Source of the DNA: Paludibacteraceae bacterium
GTDB taxonomy: Bacteria; Bacteroidota; Bacteroidia; Bacteroidales; Paludibacteraceae
NCBI GenBank assembly: GCA_016292775.1
Contig: JAEDFN010000002.1
Span: forward strand, 16,128-80,127
Reading direction: 5' to 3'
Length of the DNA: 64,000 nucleotides
In this document: one piece after another, positions 54,165-63,660 of the stretch
How the letters are laid out: each line of letters opens with the position of its first letter
Numbering within the stretch: position 1 is the stretch's first letter
Translations under genes and position numbers: made by a program
The notes under the pieces: model-generated
The model's database searches: none
Told to the model about the DNA's origin: nothing
What the model saw: the letters and a program-made list of their open reading frames with translations, nothing else

Positions 54165-55415
54165 ATGAATAAAGTACTCGTTATTGGAGGCGGCGGTCGC
54201 GAACATGCTATTGTTCATGCTCTTAGTTTGTCGTCTCAAGTAGATAAAATATATGCAGCTCCCGGTAATGCCGGTATTGCTCATATGGCACAATGCGTTC
54301 ATCTAAAAGATACTCAAGTAGATGAATTGCTCGAATTTGCTAAAAAAGAAGAGATTACACTCACCGTTGTTGGTCCGGAGGCTTCTCTTGCACTCGGTAT
54401 CGTTGATAAATTTACAGCCGCAGGCCTTACTATATTCGGTCCTACTCAAGCCGCTACTCGTATAGAGAGTTCTAAAGAGTTTGCAAAAGAACTCATGAAA
54501 AAATACAACGTTCCTACTGCCGACTATCAAGTATTTGATGATTTTGAATCTGCTAATCAATACATTCATAATCACACACTCCCTATTGTGCTGAAATATG
54601 ATGGTCTTGCTGCCGGAAAGGGCGTTGTAGTGGCAGAAACGATGGAACAAGCCGAGCTTGCATTAGAGGATATGCTGTTGGATCAAAAATTTGGTAAAGG
54701 TAGGGTAGTGATAGAAGAATTCCTTATGGGACCGGAGTTCTCTTTTATGTGCTTCGTCTCTGATGAGAATGTTTACCCTATGGTAGTGGCACAAGATCAT
54801 AAACGTGCTTATGATGGCGATTGCGGACCAAATACAGGAGGTATGGGTGCCTATTCTCCTCTCCCTTTTATCTCTCAAAACGATATAGATTGGTCGCTCG
54901 AAAACATCATGAAACCAATGGCTAAAGCTCTTGTAGCTGAGGGTACTCCTTTCCGTGGCGTGCTTTATGGCGGGTTGATGAAAACCAATAACGGTATAAA
55001 AGTCATCGAATTTAACGCTCGCTTTGGAGATCCGGAAACCGAAGTCGTTCTCCCTCGCTTGAAAAGTGAAATTTTCCCTATCTTCATGAATATTGCAAAA
55101 GGAATACCTTGTGATGAAATAGTATGGGATAAACGTGCCGCTATTGGTATAGTACTCGCTTCTAAAGGTTACCCGGGTAGCTATGAAAAAGGTTTCCCTA
55201 TTTCAGGTGTCGGAGCTGTAAATGGTCAAGTATTCCACATGGGTACTGCCGTAAAAGATGGAAAAATAATTACCAATGGCGGTAGAGTGCTTTTCGTTAC
55301 TATTATGGGTGATGATTTGGCCGAAGCAAAACAAAAAGCAGATGCCGAAGTGGCAAAAATTAAATGCGATAATCTATTCCATCGTACGGATATAGGGTGG
55401 CAAGCTATAAAATAA
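54165..55415 (+). CDS. purD: Phosphoribosylamine--glycine ligase
   Basis: 416 residues, ATP-grasp family. KVLVIGGGGREHAI at the N-terminus, VVGPEASLALGI, VLKYDGLAAGKGVVVAE, VVIEEFLMGPEFSFMCF, DCGPNTGGMGAYSP and NARFGDPETEVVL. Makes GAR from phosphoribosylamine and glycine. Last purine gene proper, 42 nt before folD. Confidence 0.97.
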   Translation: MNKVLVIGGGGREHAIVHALSLSSQVDKIYAAPGNAGIAHMAQCVHLKDTQVDELLEFAKKEEITLTVVGPEASLALGIVDKFTAAGLTIFGPTQAATRIESSKEFAKELMKKYNVPTADYQVFDDFESANQYIHNHTLPIVLKYDGLAAGKGVVVAETMEQAELALEDMLLDQKFGKGRVVIEEFLMGPEFSFMCFVSDENVYPMVVAQDHKRAYDGDCGPNTGGMGAYSPLPFISQNDIDWSLENIMKPMAKALVAEGTPFRGVLYGGLMKTNNGIKVIEFNARFGDPETEVVLPRLKSEIFPIFMNIAKGIPCDEIVWDKRAAIGIVLASKGYPGSYEKGFPISGVGAVNGQVFHMGTAVKDGKIITNGGRVLFVTIMGDDLAEAKQKADAEVAKIKCDNLFHRTDIGWQAIK

Positions 55416-55457
55416 TATCTCTTTTATTGTATACTTATAATTGATAATTTATACTTT

Positions 55458-56315
55458 ATGGAAATAATAAGCGGAAAAGATATGGCAGCACAACTGCGAC
55501 AAACGATAGCTGCTGATGTCGAAGCCTGCGTTGAAAAATACGGACGTCGACCAAAACTCGCCGTTATTTTGGTTGGTGAAGACCCGGGAAGTACCTCTTA
55601 TGTTCGCTCTAAAGGAAAAGCTGCTGTGGAGGTCGGTTTCGAATATCTCGGAATTCACAAACCTGATACAATAACGGAAAGTGAATTGCTCGATATCGTA
55701 GCGGAATTGAATCAAGATGATTCTGTCGACGGTATTTTAGTACAATTGCCTCTGCCGAATCATATTAATGAAGACCATATTATAGATGCTATTCATCCTG
55801 ATAAGGATGTAGATGGTTTTCACCCTATTAACGTGGCTGCATTGTGGCAAAAACGTCCAGGTATTCGCCCTTGTACTCCTAAAGGTATTATCAAATTGAT
55901 GAAAGCAACGGGAATAGATATTTCCGGGAAAAATGCTGTTGTTATTGGTAGAGGTGATATTGTAGGTATGCCATTGTCGAAATTATTACTCGACGAAAAC
56001 GCTACTGTTACTATCTGCCATAGCTATACAAAAAATTTACAAGAGATATGTGCTCAGGCAGATATTATCGTGCCGGCAGTAGGTAAACCTCATATAGTTA
56101 CTGCCGATATGGTTAAGCCCGGAGCTATCGTTATTGATGTGGGTATCAATAGAAATCCCGAAACCGGTAAAGTTTGCGGTGATGTGGATTTCGATGCTGT
56201 AGCGCCCAAAACATCTTTTATAACAAAAGTGCCGGGCGGTGTAGGCCCTATGACTATTGCTTGCCTTATGGAAAGCACTTATGAGTGCTATCTGAATCAT
56301 GTTTCTAAAAATTAA
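55458..56315 (+). CDS. folD: FolD methylene-THF dehydrogenase/cyclohydrolase, copy 1
   Basis: 285 residues. Catalytic Lys in SYVRSKGKAA (about 56), QLPLPNHI, DVDGFHPINVAALWQKRP and KVPGGVGPMTIACLM. In the dinucleotide loop the family motif GRSxIVGxP reads GRGDIVGMP, a Ser-to-Gly change with an extra acidic residue; its effect on cofactor choice is uncertain. It supplies 10-formyl-THF for PurN, PurH and Fmt. About 60 per cent identical by eye to the next gene, which begins 28 nt later. Confidence 0.94.
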   Translation: MEIISGKDMAAQLRQTIAADVEACVEKYGRRPKLAVILVGEDPGSTSYVRSKGKAAVEVGFEYLGIHKPDTITESELLDIVAELNQDDSVDGILVQLPLPNHINEDHIIDAIHPDKDVDGFHPINVAALWQKRPGIRPCTPKGIIKLMKATGIDISGKNAVVIGRGDIVGMPLSKLLLDENATVTICHSYTKNLQEICAQADIIVPAVGKPHIVTADMVKPGAIVIDVGINRNPETGKVCGDVDFDAVAPKTSFITKVPGGVGPMTIACLMESTYECYLNHVSKN

Positions 56316-56343
56316 TTGTTGAAAAGAATAAAATTTTTATCTA

Positions 56344-57201
56344 ATGGAAGTAATTAGCGGTAAAGAAATTGCAGCGGAAATTAAAAGTCAGATTGCGGCA
56401 GATGTGGAAAAATATTCAAAAGAGTACGGTAGAAAACCAAATCTCGTAGTAGTTATTGTTGGTGATGACCCGGGAAGCGTTTCGTATGTAACCGGAAAAA
56501 CTAAAGCTGCAAATGAGGTAGGTATTGATAATCAAACTATTTGCCTCAAAGAAAATACTACAGAAGAAGAATTACTTACTCTTATTCGAAATCTTAATGA
56601 TGATAAGGGCGTGGATGGCATTCTTATTCAATTACCATTGCCAAAAGGTATTGATGAAGATAAGGTAATACTCACCCTTAGTGCAGATAAGGATGTAGAT
56701 GGTTTCCACCCGCTTAATGTGGCTGCTCTTTGGCAAAAAAGGCCTTGTTTATTACCTTGTACTCCAAAGGGTATCATCGAATTAATGAAACGTAAAGGTA
56801 TTGAAATGTCCGGAAAACGTGCCGTTGTTATCGGACGAAGCAATATTGTAGGTCTTCCGGTTGCGAAATTATTAACAGATGAGAATGCTACCGTTACAGT
56901 ATGCCATAGTCGTACAAAAAATCTTGCTGAAATTTGCTCTCAAGCAGATATCTTGGTTCCTGCTCTTGGAAAACCGAAATTTGTTAAAGAGAATATGGTT
57001 AAAGAGGGCGCTGTAGTTATCGACGTTGGTGTAAACCGTGATCCTGATACCGGTAAACTTTGTGGCGATGTTGATTTTGAAGCCGTAGCTCCAAAAACTT
57101 CTTTTATCACTAAAGTGCCCGGTGGCGTGGGTCCTATGACTATCGCTTGCCTAATGCAAAATACTCTTGAGTGCTACCTGAATAATATGAAGAAAAAGTA
57201 A
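56344..57201 (+). CDS. folD: FolD methylene-THF dehydrogenase/cyclohydrolase, copy 2
   Basis: 285 residues, the same length as copy 1. Catalytic Lys in SYVTGKTKAA, QLPLPKGI, DVDGFHPLNVAALW, dinucleotide loop GRSNIVGLP with the standard Ser, and PGGVGPMTIACLM. It looks the more canonical of the pair. The Cys-rich LLPCTPKGIIELM is shared with copy 1. A terminator follows at 57252-57299, closing the operon. Confidence 0.94.
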   Translation: MEVISGKEIAAEIKSQIAADVEKYSKEYGRKPNLVVVIVGDDPGSVSYVTGKTKAANEVGIDNQTICLKENTTEEELLTLIRNLNDDKGVDGILIQLPLPKGIDEDKVILTLSADKDVDGFHPLNVAALWQKRPCLLPCTPKGIIELMKRKGIEMSGKRAVVIGRSNIVGLPVAKLLTDENATVTVCHSRTKNLAEICSQADILVPALGKPKFVKENMVKEGAVVIDVGVNRDPDTGKLCGDVDFEAVAPKTSFITKVPGGVGPMTIACLMQNTLECYLNNMKKK

Positions 57202-57251
57202 TTTTTTATCATTGTATATAATAGTACTCTTGTACAATCCGTAAAGTACAT

Positions 57252-57299
57252 AATATTAGCCCTAAGTTCATATTTGTTGAACTTCGGGCTAATATTTTT
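57252..57299 (+). terminator. Terminator of the purine-folD operon
   Basis: 19-nt arms (57252-57270 and 57278-57296, one mismatch) with a 7-nt loop TATTTGT; the T-run continues to 57299. Confidence 0.9.
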
Positions 57300-57329
57300 A
57301 TGGCATATTACCTTGGCTATTGCGTTTGC

Positions 57330-57365
57330 AAAAAAACGAGGACGAGTCATCACTGAGTCGTCCCC
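57330..57365 (-). terminator. Terminator of the hyd operon
   Basis: On the minus strand, an 8-bp outer stem (57365-57358 with 57345-57338), a 3-bp inner stem and GTGA tetraloop, followed by G and a U-tract of about seven (57336-57330). It is back to back with the purine-operon terminator. Confidence 0.85.
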
Positions 57366-57402
57366 ATTCACTTAAAAAATAACATTATGAAAAACAAAAC
57401 TT

Positions 57403-57888
57403 TTATTGTTCGCGTATATAGTAATCAGCTAAAATATCTCTAATTTTATCAGTAGTTAATCTGCCGTATACTTTGTCACCGATAGTAACAACGGGAGCTA
57501 AACCGCATGCACCTACACATCTTAAACAATTCAAAGAGAATAAGCCATCAGAGGTGGTTTCTCCCACTTTAATTTCCAGTTGTCGCTCTAATTCTTCCAG
57601 AATTTTTTCTGCACCACGCACATAGCAAGCCGTGCCCATACATACTGAAATAGGGAAGCGCCCTTTTGGCTCTATTGAGAAATAACTGTAAAAAGTTACT
57701 ACACCATATACTTGAGCTATCGGTATTTCAAGTTGTTCTGCAACAACCTCTTGTATCTCTTGAGGTAGATATCCGAGAAGTGATTGTGCTTCATGAAGTA
57801 TCATGATAAGTTCTCCACTATTATTGTGGTGAGAGGCACAAATTTCTCTTACTCTATCAGTTATCTTTTTATTACAATTGTCAGACAT
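57403..57888 (-). CDS. hydC: Bifurcating [FeFe]-hydrogenase subunit HydC (NuoE-like)
   Basis: 161 residues. Thioredoxin-like [2Fe-2S] protein of the NuoE/HndA family; the four Cys are in SVCMGTACYVRGAEKI and LNCLRCVGACGLAPVV. In HydABC complexes this chain carries electrons between the NADH site of HydB and the hydrogenase HydA. 5 nt after hydA, with which it forms one operon. Confidence 0.92.
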   Translation of the reverse strand: MSDNCNKKITDRVREICASHHNNSGELIMILHEAQSLLGYLPQEIQEVVAEQLEIPIAQVYGVVTFYSYFSIEPKGRFPISVCMGTACYVRGAEKILEELERQLEIKVGETTSDGLFSLNCLRCVGACGLAPVVTIGDKVYGRLTTDKIRDILADYYIREQ

Positions 57889-57893
57889 AGTTT

Positions 57894-59633
57894 TTACTTT
57901 TTAGAATAATGTGTATGCAAAAGGCGATGGGCAGTAGGGCCGCAAGGCTTTCCTAAATACTCTGCATAAAGGGCTTTAATAGCAGGGTTTTCATGGCTTT
58001 TTCTAATCTTACAATTAGCATCGGCAGAATATAAAGCAGTTTGTCGCTTTTGAAGCACTTCGATGTGCCCTCTATGATAAGGTTGACCTCCACCGCCGAT
58101 ACATCCGCCGGGACAAGCCATTACCTCTATTGCGTGTAGGTTACATTTCCCACTTTTTATCCATTCAACAATTTTTTTTGCGTTTGCCAAACCATGAGCG
58201 ATACCTATTTTAATAGGCGTTTCATGGAAATATATTGTAGCGGTACGGATGCCGTCAAAGCCCCTTAATTCTTCAAAATTGATACGAGGTAGAGGTTCTT
58301 TTGTGTATAATTCATAAGCGGTGCGAGTAGCAGCTTCTATTACACCACCTGTAGTGCCGAAAATTACACCTGCTCCGGTTGAAGTTCCCATAGGGTCGTC
58401 AAAAACACCATCCTCCAATTTGTTAAACTCAATATTGGCATAGTGTATTAAGTGAGCCAATTCTCTGGTAGTGATAGATATATCTACGTCTGGATTATCG
58501 CCTACAAAAAATTCAGGTTTCTTACATTCGTATTTCTTTGCTACGCAAGGCATTACAGAAACTACAACCATATTTTTTCTAGAGATACCCATCTTCTCGG
58601 CAAGATACGATTTTGCTATAGAGCCGAACATTTGTTGCGGAGATCGGGCTGTAGATAGATGAGGGAGCAGTTCGCTATGGTGCTGCTCCATATAATTCAC
58701 CCATGCAGGACAGCAGGAAGTAAGTAGTGGTAGGCTAACATTCTTTATTCCACAATTAGCTAAAGTAATTCTGTTTAATAACTCCGTACCCTCTTCCATA
58801 ATGGTAAGGTCCGCAGCAAAATCAGTATCAAAAACTTTGTCAAAACCCAATTGTCGCAAAGCAGTTATCATTTTTCCGGTAACATCAGTTCCCGGTTTGT
58901 ACCCGAAATCTTTTCCAAGAGCGACTCTCACTGCCGGGGCTGTTTGCACGATAACGGTTTTTGTCGGGTCGGCAAGAGCTTCTAAAACTTCGTCAATATG
59001 AGGGTGTTCTCGTAAAGCACCGGTAGGACAAATGGCAACGCATTGACCGCAATATGTGCAATTACTTCCTGAAATATCTTTACAAAAAGCTGTGCCTACT
59101 ACGGCATTGAACCCGCGATTTATTGCAGATAAAGCTCCTACCGATTGAATAGTATTGCAAGCCTCTTCGCATCTCCTGCATGCAATACATTTATCCATAT
59201 CTCTGATGATAGAAGGAGAAATGTCCGGCTTGAAATGAGACATTTCGCCTTTATAGCTAATCTTCCTGATGCATAAGTCATGGGCAACGCTCTGTAAATC
59301 ACAATAGCCGTTTTTTGAGCAAGTAAGGCACTCGTTTGGATGGTTGCTTAGTATCAATTCCATCACAGTACGGCGTGCATTCAGTACCCTCGGAGTATGA
59401 GTTTTTATTACCATTCCGTCGGTACATTCCGTTTTACAAGAAGGGGCGAGATTTTTTCTTCCTTCTACTTCAACAACGCAAATTCGGCATGCTCCGGGTT
59501 GGTTTTCATAATTTAACTCATGCAGATGCATGTGACATAAAGTGGGAATTTTTATGCCTGCCTCAGTTGCCGCTGTTAATATCGTGGTGCCTTTTTCTAC
59601 TTCAATTATTTTATTGTCTATTGTGATTTTCAT
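57894..59633 (-). CDS. hydA: [FeFe]-hydrogenase catalytic subunit HydA (bifurcating, NADH-linked)
   Basis: 579 residues. N-terminal [2Fe-2S] ferredoxin domain (C33, C49, C52, C66), His-ligated [4Fe-4S] segment (near 97-120, HPNECLTCSKNGYCDLQ), two [4Fe-4S] clusters (CIACRRCEEAC and CTYCGQCVAICPTGAL), then the H-cluster domain with P1 TSCCPAW, P2 MPCVAKKYE and P3 MACPGGCIGGGGQP, all with their Cys. It interconverts protons and H2. Adjacent HydB and HydC fit the trimeric electron-bifurcating group A3 type, oxidising ferredoxin and NADH together. No maturases HydE, HydF or HydG lie in the window. Confidence 0.95.
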   Translation of the reverse strand: MKITIDNKIIEVEKGTTILTAATEAGIKIPTLCHMHLHELNYENQPGACRICVVEVEGRKNLAPSCKTECTDGMVIKTHTPRVLNARRTVMELILSNHPNECLTCSKNGYCDLQSVAHDLCIRKISYKGEMSHFKPDISPSIIRDMDKCIACRRCEEACNTIQSVGALSAINRGFNAVVGTAFCKDISGSNCTYCGQCVAICPTGALREHPHIDEVLEALADPTKTVIVQTAPAVRVALGKDFGYKPGTDVTGKMITALRQLGFDKVFDTDFAADLTIMEEGTELLNRITLANCGIKNVSLPLLTSCCPAWVNYMEQHHSELLPHLSTARSPQQMFGSIAKSYLAEKMGISRKNMVVVSVMPCVAKKYECKKPEFFVGDNPDVDISITTRELAHLIHYANIEFNKLEDGVFDDPMGTSTGAGVIFGTTGGVIEAATRTAYELYTKEPLPRINFEELRGFDGIRTATIYFHETPIKIGIAHGLANAKKIVEWIKSGKCNLHAIEVMACPGGCIGGGGQPYHRGHIEVLQKRQTALYSADANCKIRKSHENPAIKALYAEYLGKPCGPTAHRLLHTHYSKK

Positions 59634-59662
59634 AATCTATTTATAGATTAATTAAGATAATG

Positions 59663-61585
59663 TTATTGTACTCTTATAGCTCCGAATTTACATTTATTCA
59701 AGCAGTTACCGCATCTTATACATGTCGATGGGTCGATAATATGAGCATGCCTTGCTTCGCCTGTAATGGCACTTACAGGGCATAGACGTGCACATAAAGT
59801 ACAACCTTTGCATGTAGATGGGTCGATAATATATTGAGTGAGACTCCTACATTGATGTGCGGGACATCTATGCTCTTTTACATGAGCTAAATATTCGTCA
59901 TAAAAATTCTCTAAAGTAGATAATACCGGGTTTGGAGAGGTCTGACCCAAACCGCATAGTGCAGTATCTTTAATTACGGTACCCAGATTTTTTAATAAAT
60001 CCAAATCTTCCGTTGTTCCATCACCTTTTGTTATTCTGTCCAAAATTTCATAGAGCCTTTTGTTACCAATACGGCAAGGGGCACATTTTCCGCAACTCTC
60101 TTCTACAGTGAAGTCGAGGTAAAATTTTGCAACAGATACCATACAGTCGTCCTCATCCATTACTATCATGCCTCCTGACCCCATCATCGATCCCGAAGCA
60201 AGCAAGTTGTCGTAATCAATAGGAATATCGAGATGTTTCGCTGTAAGACAACCTCCGGAAGGACCGCCTGTTTGTACGGCTTTGAATTTTTTACCATTTT
60301 TTATACCACCTCCGATGTCAAAAATTACTTGTCGTAATGTAGTTCCCATAGGCACCTCTATAAGACCAACATTATTTATTTTGCCGGCAAGAGCAAATAC
60401 TTTTGTGCCGTGACTCTTTTCCGTTCCAATAGAAGAAAACCATTTGTCACCCTTTAATATTATTGGGGGAATATTGGCATACGTTTCGACATTATTAACA
60501 TTAGTTGGGCAATTTTTATATCCACATTGACTTGGGTAAGGAGGTTTTACATAAGGCTCACCTCTTTTCCCTTCCATCGACCTTATTAGAGCCGTCTCTT
60601 CGCCACAAACAAAAGCTCCCGCTCCATATCTTATTTCGATATCGAAACAGAATTTGGTTCCCAAGATATTTTTTCCTAACAAACCATAATCCTTGGCTTG
60701 CTGTAAAGCCACTTGAAGTCGATGAATAGCAAGCGGATATTCGGCACGGATGTATATAAGACCGTGGGATGCACCTGTACAATAGCCGTTTATTGCCATC
60801 GCCTCAATGATAGAATGAGGGTCGCCCTCTAATATTGAGCGGTCCATAAACGCACCGGGGTCTCCTTCATCAGCATTACAAACCACGTATTTAGTGTCGG
60901 ATTGAGATTCTCGTGTGATTTTCCATTTTAGTCCGGTAGGGAATCCACCGCCACCACGTCCTCTTAATCCGGAATTTATTATCGTATCAATAACCTCCTC
61001 CGGCGTGCTTTTCAATACTTTAGCAAGAGCACTATAGCCATCACGAGCAAAATATTCTTTAATATTCTCCGGGTCTATCATACCGCAATTCCGAAGAGCT
61101 ATGCGCATCTGCTGCTTGTAGAAAGGCATATGTTTACTATCCGGAATGTGCTCACCTGTTGTTGGAAGTTTATATAGTAATCTATCTACTTTATTGTTGT
61201 TAATGAGGTGATTATCTATAATTTCACTTACATCATCAATGCTTACACGTACATAAAAAGTGTTGTCGGGAATTATTTTTACAATAGGACCTTGCTCACA
61301 AAAACCGAAACAACCCGTACGGATAGGTTTATATCTGTCCGTAAGATTCTTTTGCTCTAAAATTTCTTGGAATTTAATGAATATTTCTGCACTTCTTGAA
61401 GCGTGACAACCGGTGCCACCACATATTAAAATATATTTTTCCGCATCATTGACATCTAATGCAGCAATCTCCTCTTGAGTAATGCCCTGAGGTTGATTAC
61501 TCATCTCTCTAAGACGGAAAGATGCCGCACATCTATTCTGAAGTTCTTTTAATTTGATTATAGAATCAATTTTAATAGATTTCAT
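59663..61585 (-). CDS. hydB: Bifurcating [FeFe]-hydrogenase subunit HydB (NuoF-like)
   Basis: 640 residues. N-terminal thioredoxin-like [2Fe-2S] domain (about 45-135, GGTGCHASRS and RTGCFGFCEQGP), NuoF core with the NAD/FMN region GLRGRGGGGFPTGLKW and VCNADEGDPGAFMDRS, an SLBB domain, a [4Fe-4S] site ESCGKCAPCRIGN, and two C-terminal ferredoxin clusters (CKGCTLCARLCPV and CIRCGNCLNKCKF). It holds the flavin where NAD(H) reacts. First gene of hydB-hydA-hydC, 29 nt before hydA. A later ATG at residue 29 (MSNQPQG) is a possible start. Confidence 0.94.
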   Translation of the reverse strand: MKSIKIDSIIKLKELQNRCAASFRLREMSNQPQGITQEEIAALDVNDAEKYILICGGTGCHASRSAEIFIKFQEILEQKNLTDRYKPIRTGCFGFCEQGPIVKIIPDNTFYVRVSIDDVSEIIDNHLINNNKVDRLLYKLPTTGEHIPDSKHMPFYKQQMRIALRNCGMIDPENIKEYFARDGYSALAKVLKSTPEEVIDTIINSGLRGRGGGGFPTGLKWKITRESQSDTKYVVCNADEGDPGAFMDRSILEGDPHSIIEAMAINGYCTGASHGLIYIRAEYPLAIHRLQVALQQAKDYGLLGKNILGTKFCFDIEIRYGAGAFVCGEETALIRSMEGKRGEPYVKPPYPSQCGYKNCPTNVNNVETYANIPPIILKGDKWFSSIGTEKSHGTKVFALAGKINNVGLIEVPMGTTLRQVIFDIGGGIKNGKKFKAVQTGGPSGGCLTAKHLDIPIDYDNLLASGSMMGSGGMIVMDEDDCMVSVAKFYLDFTVEESCGKCAPCRIGNKRLYEILDRITKGDGTTEDLDLLKNLGTVIKDTALCGLGQTSPNPVLSTLENFYDEYLAHVKEHRCPAHQCRSLTQYIIDPSTCKGCTLCARLCPVSAITGEARHAHIIDPSTCIRCGNCLNKCKFGAIRVQ

Positions 61586-61633
61586 TTTGTTTGTTTTTTT
61601 ATAGATTAAAGATTATCAATAATGTTTTCAAGC

Positions 61634-61664
61634 GCAAAGGTAGTGATATTTTTTAAATTCACAA
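61634..61664 (-). promoter_or_regulatory. Promoter of the hyd operon
   Basis: TTG (61664-61662), 19-nt spacer, TACCTTTGC (61642-61634): full consensus. Predicted start about 61627, so the leader is about 42 nt. Confidence 0.85.
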
Positions 61665-62275
61665 ACAATTAAAGAAAAAAATCTTTAATTAAATATGTCT
61701 TATTCTTTTAAAATATGTTTATTGTGTTGACAATGAGCGTTTTAGTTGATTTGATTTTAGTGTTGTTTGTGTTTGTTTTTTATGTGGAAAAAAATATAGA
61801 GTGTAAAGTATAGAGAATTTTATATATTGTAGTTATAAAATCTGAACATACAAATACTTTGACATTGAAGTATATTTCTATGATAGATTAGAAAATTTAC
61901 CGGATAATTCAATATAGTAAAATAGTTTGGATTAATTCTGAGTTCAGTTTTCATCCGAAAACATAAATCGAGTATTCAGTTCTTCTTAATGATTCGAATA
62001 GTACTACTTCTACTGACAATGATAATGCTTTTCTCGTTGTCAATTCGTCTGAACTTTCTATTGATAAAGGACGTGATGAGGGCCAACTCCTCATACTGAC
62101 TCTCGAATCGGAAGAGGCTGGTGCCCTTCCCAGCTCTATTGAATAGACGGCACACTACCAAAAGGACATATCTATAAGTTTCAGGACTGGTGCAGTACGG
62201 CAGTAATCGTAATCAATTTTTTTCATTGCCTATCTTCTTGAAGGTTTATAATGGTGCCAAAACACGATCTTACAT
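61665..62275. other. Gene-poor region between the hyd promoter and the ATPase gene
   Basis: The part to about 61970 is very AT-rich without features. From about 61975 to 62275 the base composition rises and both strands contain short open stretches: a minus frame 61976-62161 with a TTG start, and a plus frame of about 60 codons reaching a TGA/TAG near 62145. Neither has a recognisable domain or a good start. It may be the decayed edge of an inserted segment that includes the adjacent ATPase gene. Confidence 0.45.
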
Positions 62276-63607
62276 CTATAAGAATGGCACAAGATACACT
62301 GGCAGGAATATCACATCCTTGTCTTTACCCAGGTCTTTGGTGTATATAAGGTATTTCCTGCCTATTCGATCTGAAAATTTCTCAGAGAAGAGGTCGAGGG
62401 AAACGTGCCTTTTGTAGCTTGACGATTTAACCTCAAGTGGACATATTTTTGAATGTTGCGAAAGCAGGAAATCTATTTCATATATATGATTGCTCGTTGT
62501 GCTGGGAAATGTGTAATAGAACAGTTCATTGCCTGATGCCTTCAGCATTTGAGCCACTACATTTTCATACACGTATCCCATATCGGCAGACAGCTTGTCA
62601 CTTAGGAGTTTTTGGTATATGACATTCTCAGTAAAGTCCTTGTCCTTAAATGCCTGGGTGACAAAGAGTCCTGTGTCCGACATAAACATCTTATAGCGTG
62701 ATACATTGCGATGAAGATTCATCCCGACACTTGGGTCATTGGCGTGATAGGCAATGTTTATTGTCATGGAGTCCTCCATGTCCGCTATTACAGATTCTAT
62801 TATATCTTGTCGCGTATCGCCAATGGTGCCCGAGATGTTGTATCTTGATGCATTACCGGTCAGTTGGGCCGGGATAGCAGAGTATAGCTTGGATGCGCGT
62901 CCTGTGGGGTCGATTTTCCTGAAGTCATCCTCATACAATTCAAGGATACTCCGTTTTACGGCATCTACCTTGGACAAATTCTTGTCCGTAAGATATGCAT
63001 TAACAGCTTGTGGCATACCGCCAACAAGCATATATAGTCTAAAGTCCCTCATCAGTTTTCTGTGGACAGCATCTCCAAACGGGCGCAACTTCGTCATATT
63101 GTCCTTGATGAGTTGCATTGTAATATTGTCTCCTTGTGCCCACTTAAACTCTTCATAATCCATAGGATAAAGTGTCAACCTTGTTTCCTCGCTTGGTATA
63201 ACTATATCCTTCACATTTTTTTTCAGAGTCAAGAGAGAACCTGTTTCGATATAGTCGTACCTTCCATCTCTTACCAAATACTTTATTGCTTGCCGAGCGA
63301 GAGGTTGCAGCTGTATCTCGTCGAAGATAATGACAGATTCCCTGTGATACAATACGACATGATTAAGTTGTTGAAGGCGCATGAAGAAATAGTCGAGGTC
63401 CGACAAGTCATTAAACCAACTATTCACTTCTTTTGAAATATTTGCGAAGTCAATCAATATGTATGACTTGTATTCTCTTTTGGCAAATTCCTCGGCAATA
63501 GTGGATTTACCCACACGTCTTGCACCCTTAATTAAAAGAGCTGTTCTGCCATTTTGCTCATTTTTCCATTTGAGCATATTGTCGTATATCTTTCTCTTAA
63601 ACACCAT
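62276..63607 (-). CDS. AAA_14/DUF4143-type ATPase
   Basis: 443 residues. N-terminal AAA ATPase with Walker A GARRVGKST (28-36) and Walker B SVIIFDEIQ (about 91-99), the sensor region IETGSLLTLKKN, then a DUF4143 C-terminal domain (about 205-370) and a final restriction-endonuclease-like fold (IYEIDFLLSQ...PLEVKSS, a D-x10-ExK-like arrangement). Such proteins are abundant, unlinked and of unknown function in Bacteroidetes and archaea. More GC-rich codons than its neighbours and isolation from any operon suggest horizontal arrival. Confidence 0.88.
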   Translation of the reverse strand: MVFKRKIYDNMLKWKNEQNGRTALLIKGARRVGKSTIAEEFAKREYKSYILIDFANISKEVNSWFNDLSDLDYFFMRLQQLNHVVLYHRESVIIFDEIQLQPLARQAIKYLVRDGRYDYIETGSLLTLKKNVKDIVIPSEETRLTLYPMDYEEFKWAQGDNITMQLIKDNMTKLRPFGDAVHRKLMRDFRLYMLVGGMPQAVNAYLTDKNLSKVDAVKRSILELYEDDFRKIDPTGRASKLYSAIPAQLTGNASRYNISGTIGDTRQDIIESVIADMEDSMTINIAYHANDPSVGMNLHRNVSRYKMFMSDTGLFVTQAFKDKDFTENVIYQKLLSDKLSADMGYVYENVVAQMLKASGNELFYYTFPSTTSNHIYEIDFLLSQHSKICPLEVKSSSYKRHVSLDLFSEKFSDRIGRKYLIYTKDLGKDKDVIFLPVYLVPFL

Positions 63608-63660
63608 ATTATATTACTGTGACATATTGAAATTCTGGTGCAAAAATACAAATAAAACCG

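Noticed and set aside
61976..62161. Small protein of 61 codons on the minus strand
   Set aside because: TTG start, no recognisable domain, and an equally open stretch on the other strand; not enough to call a gene.
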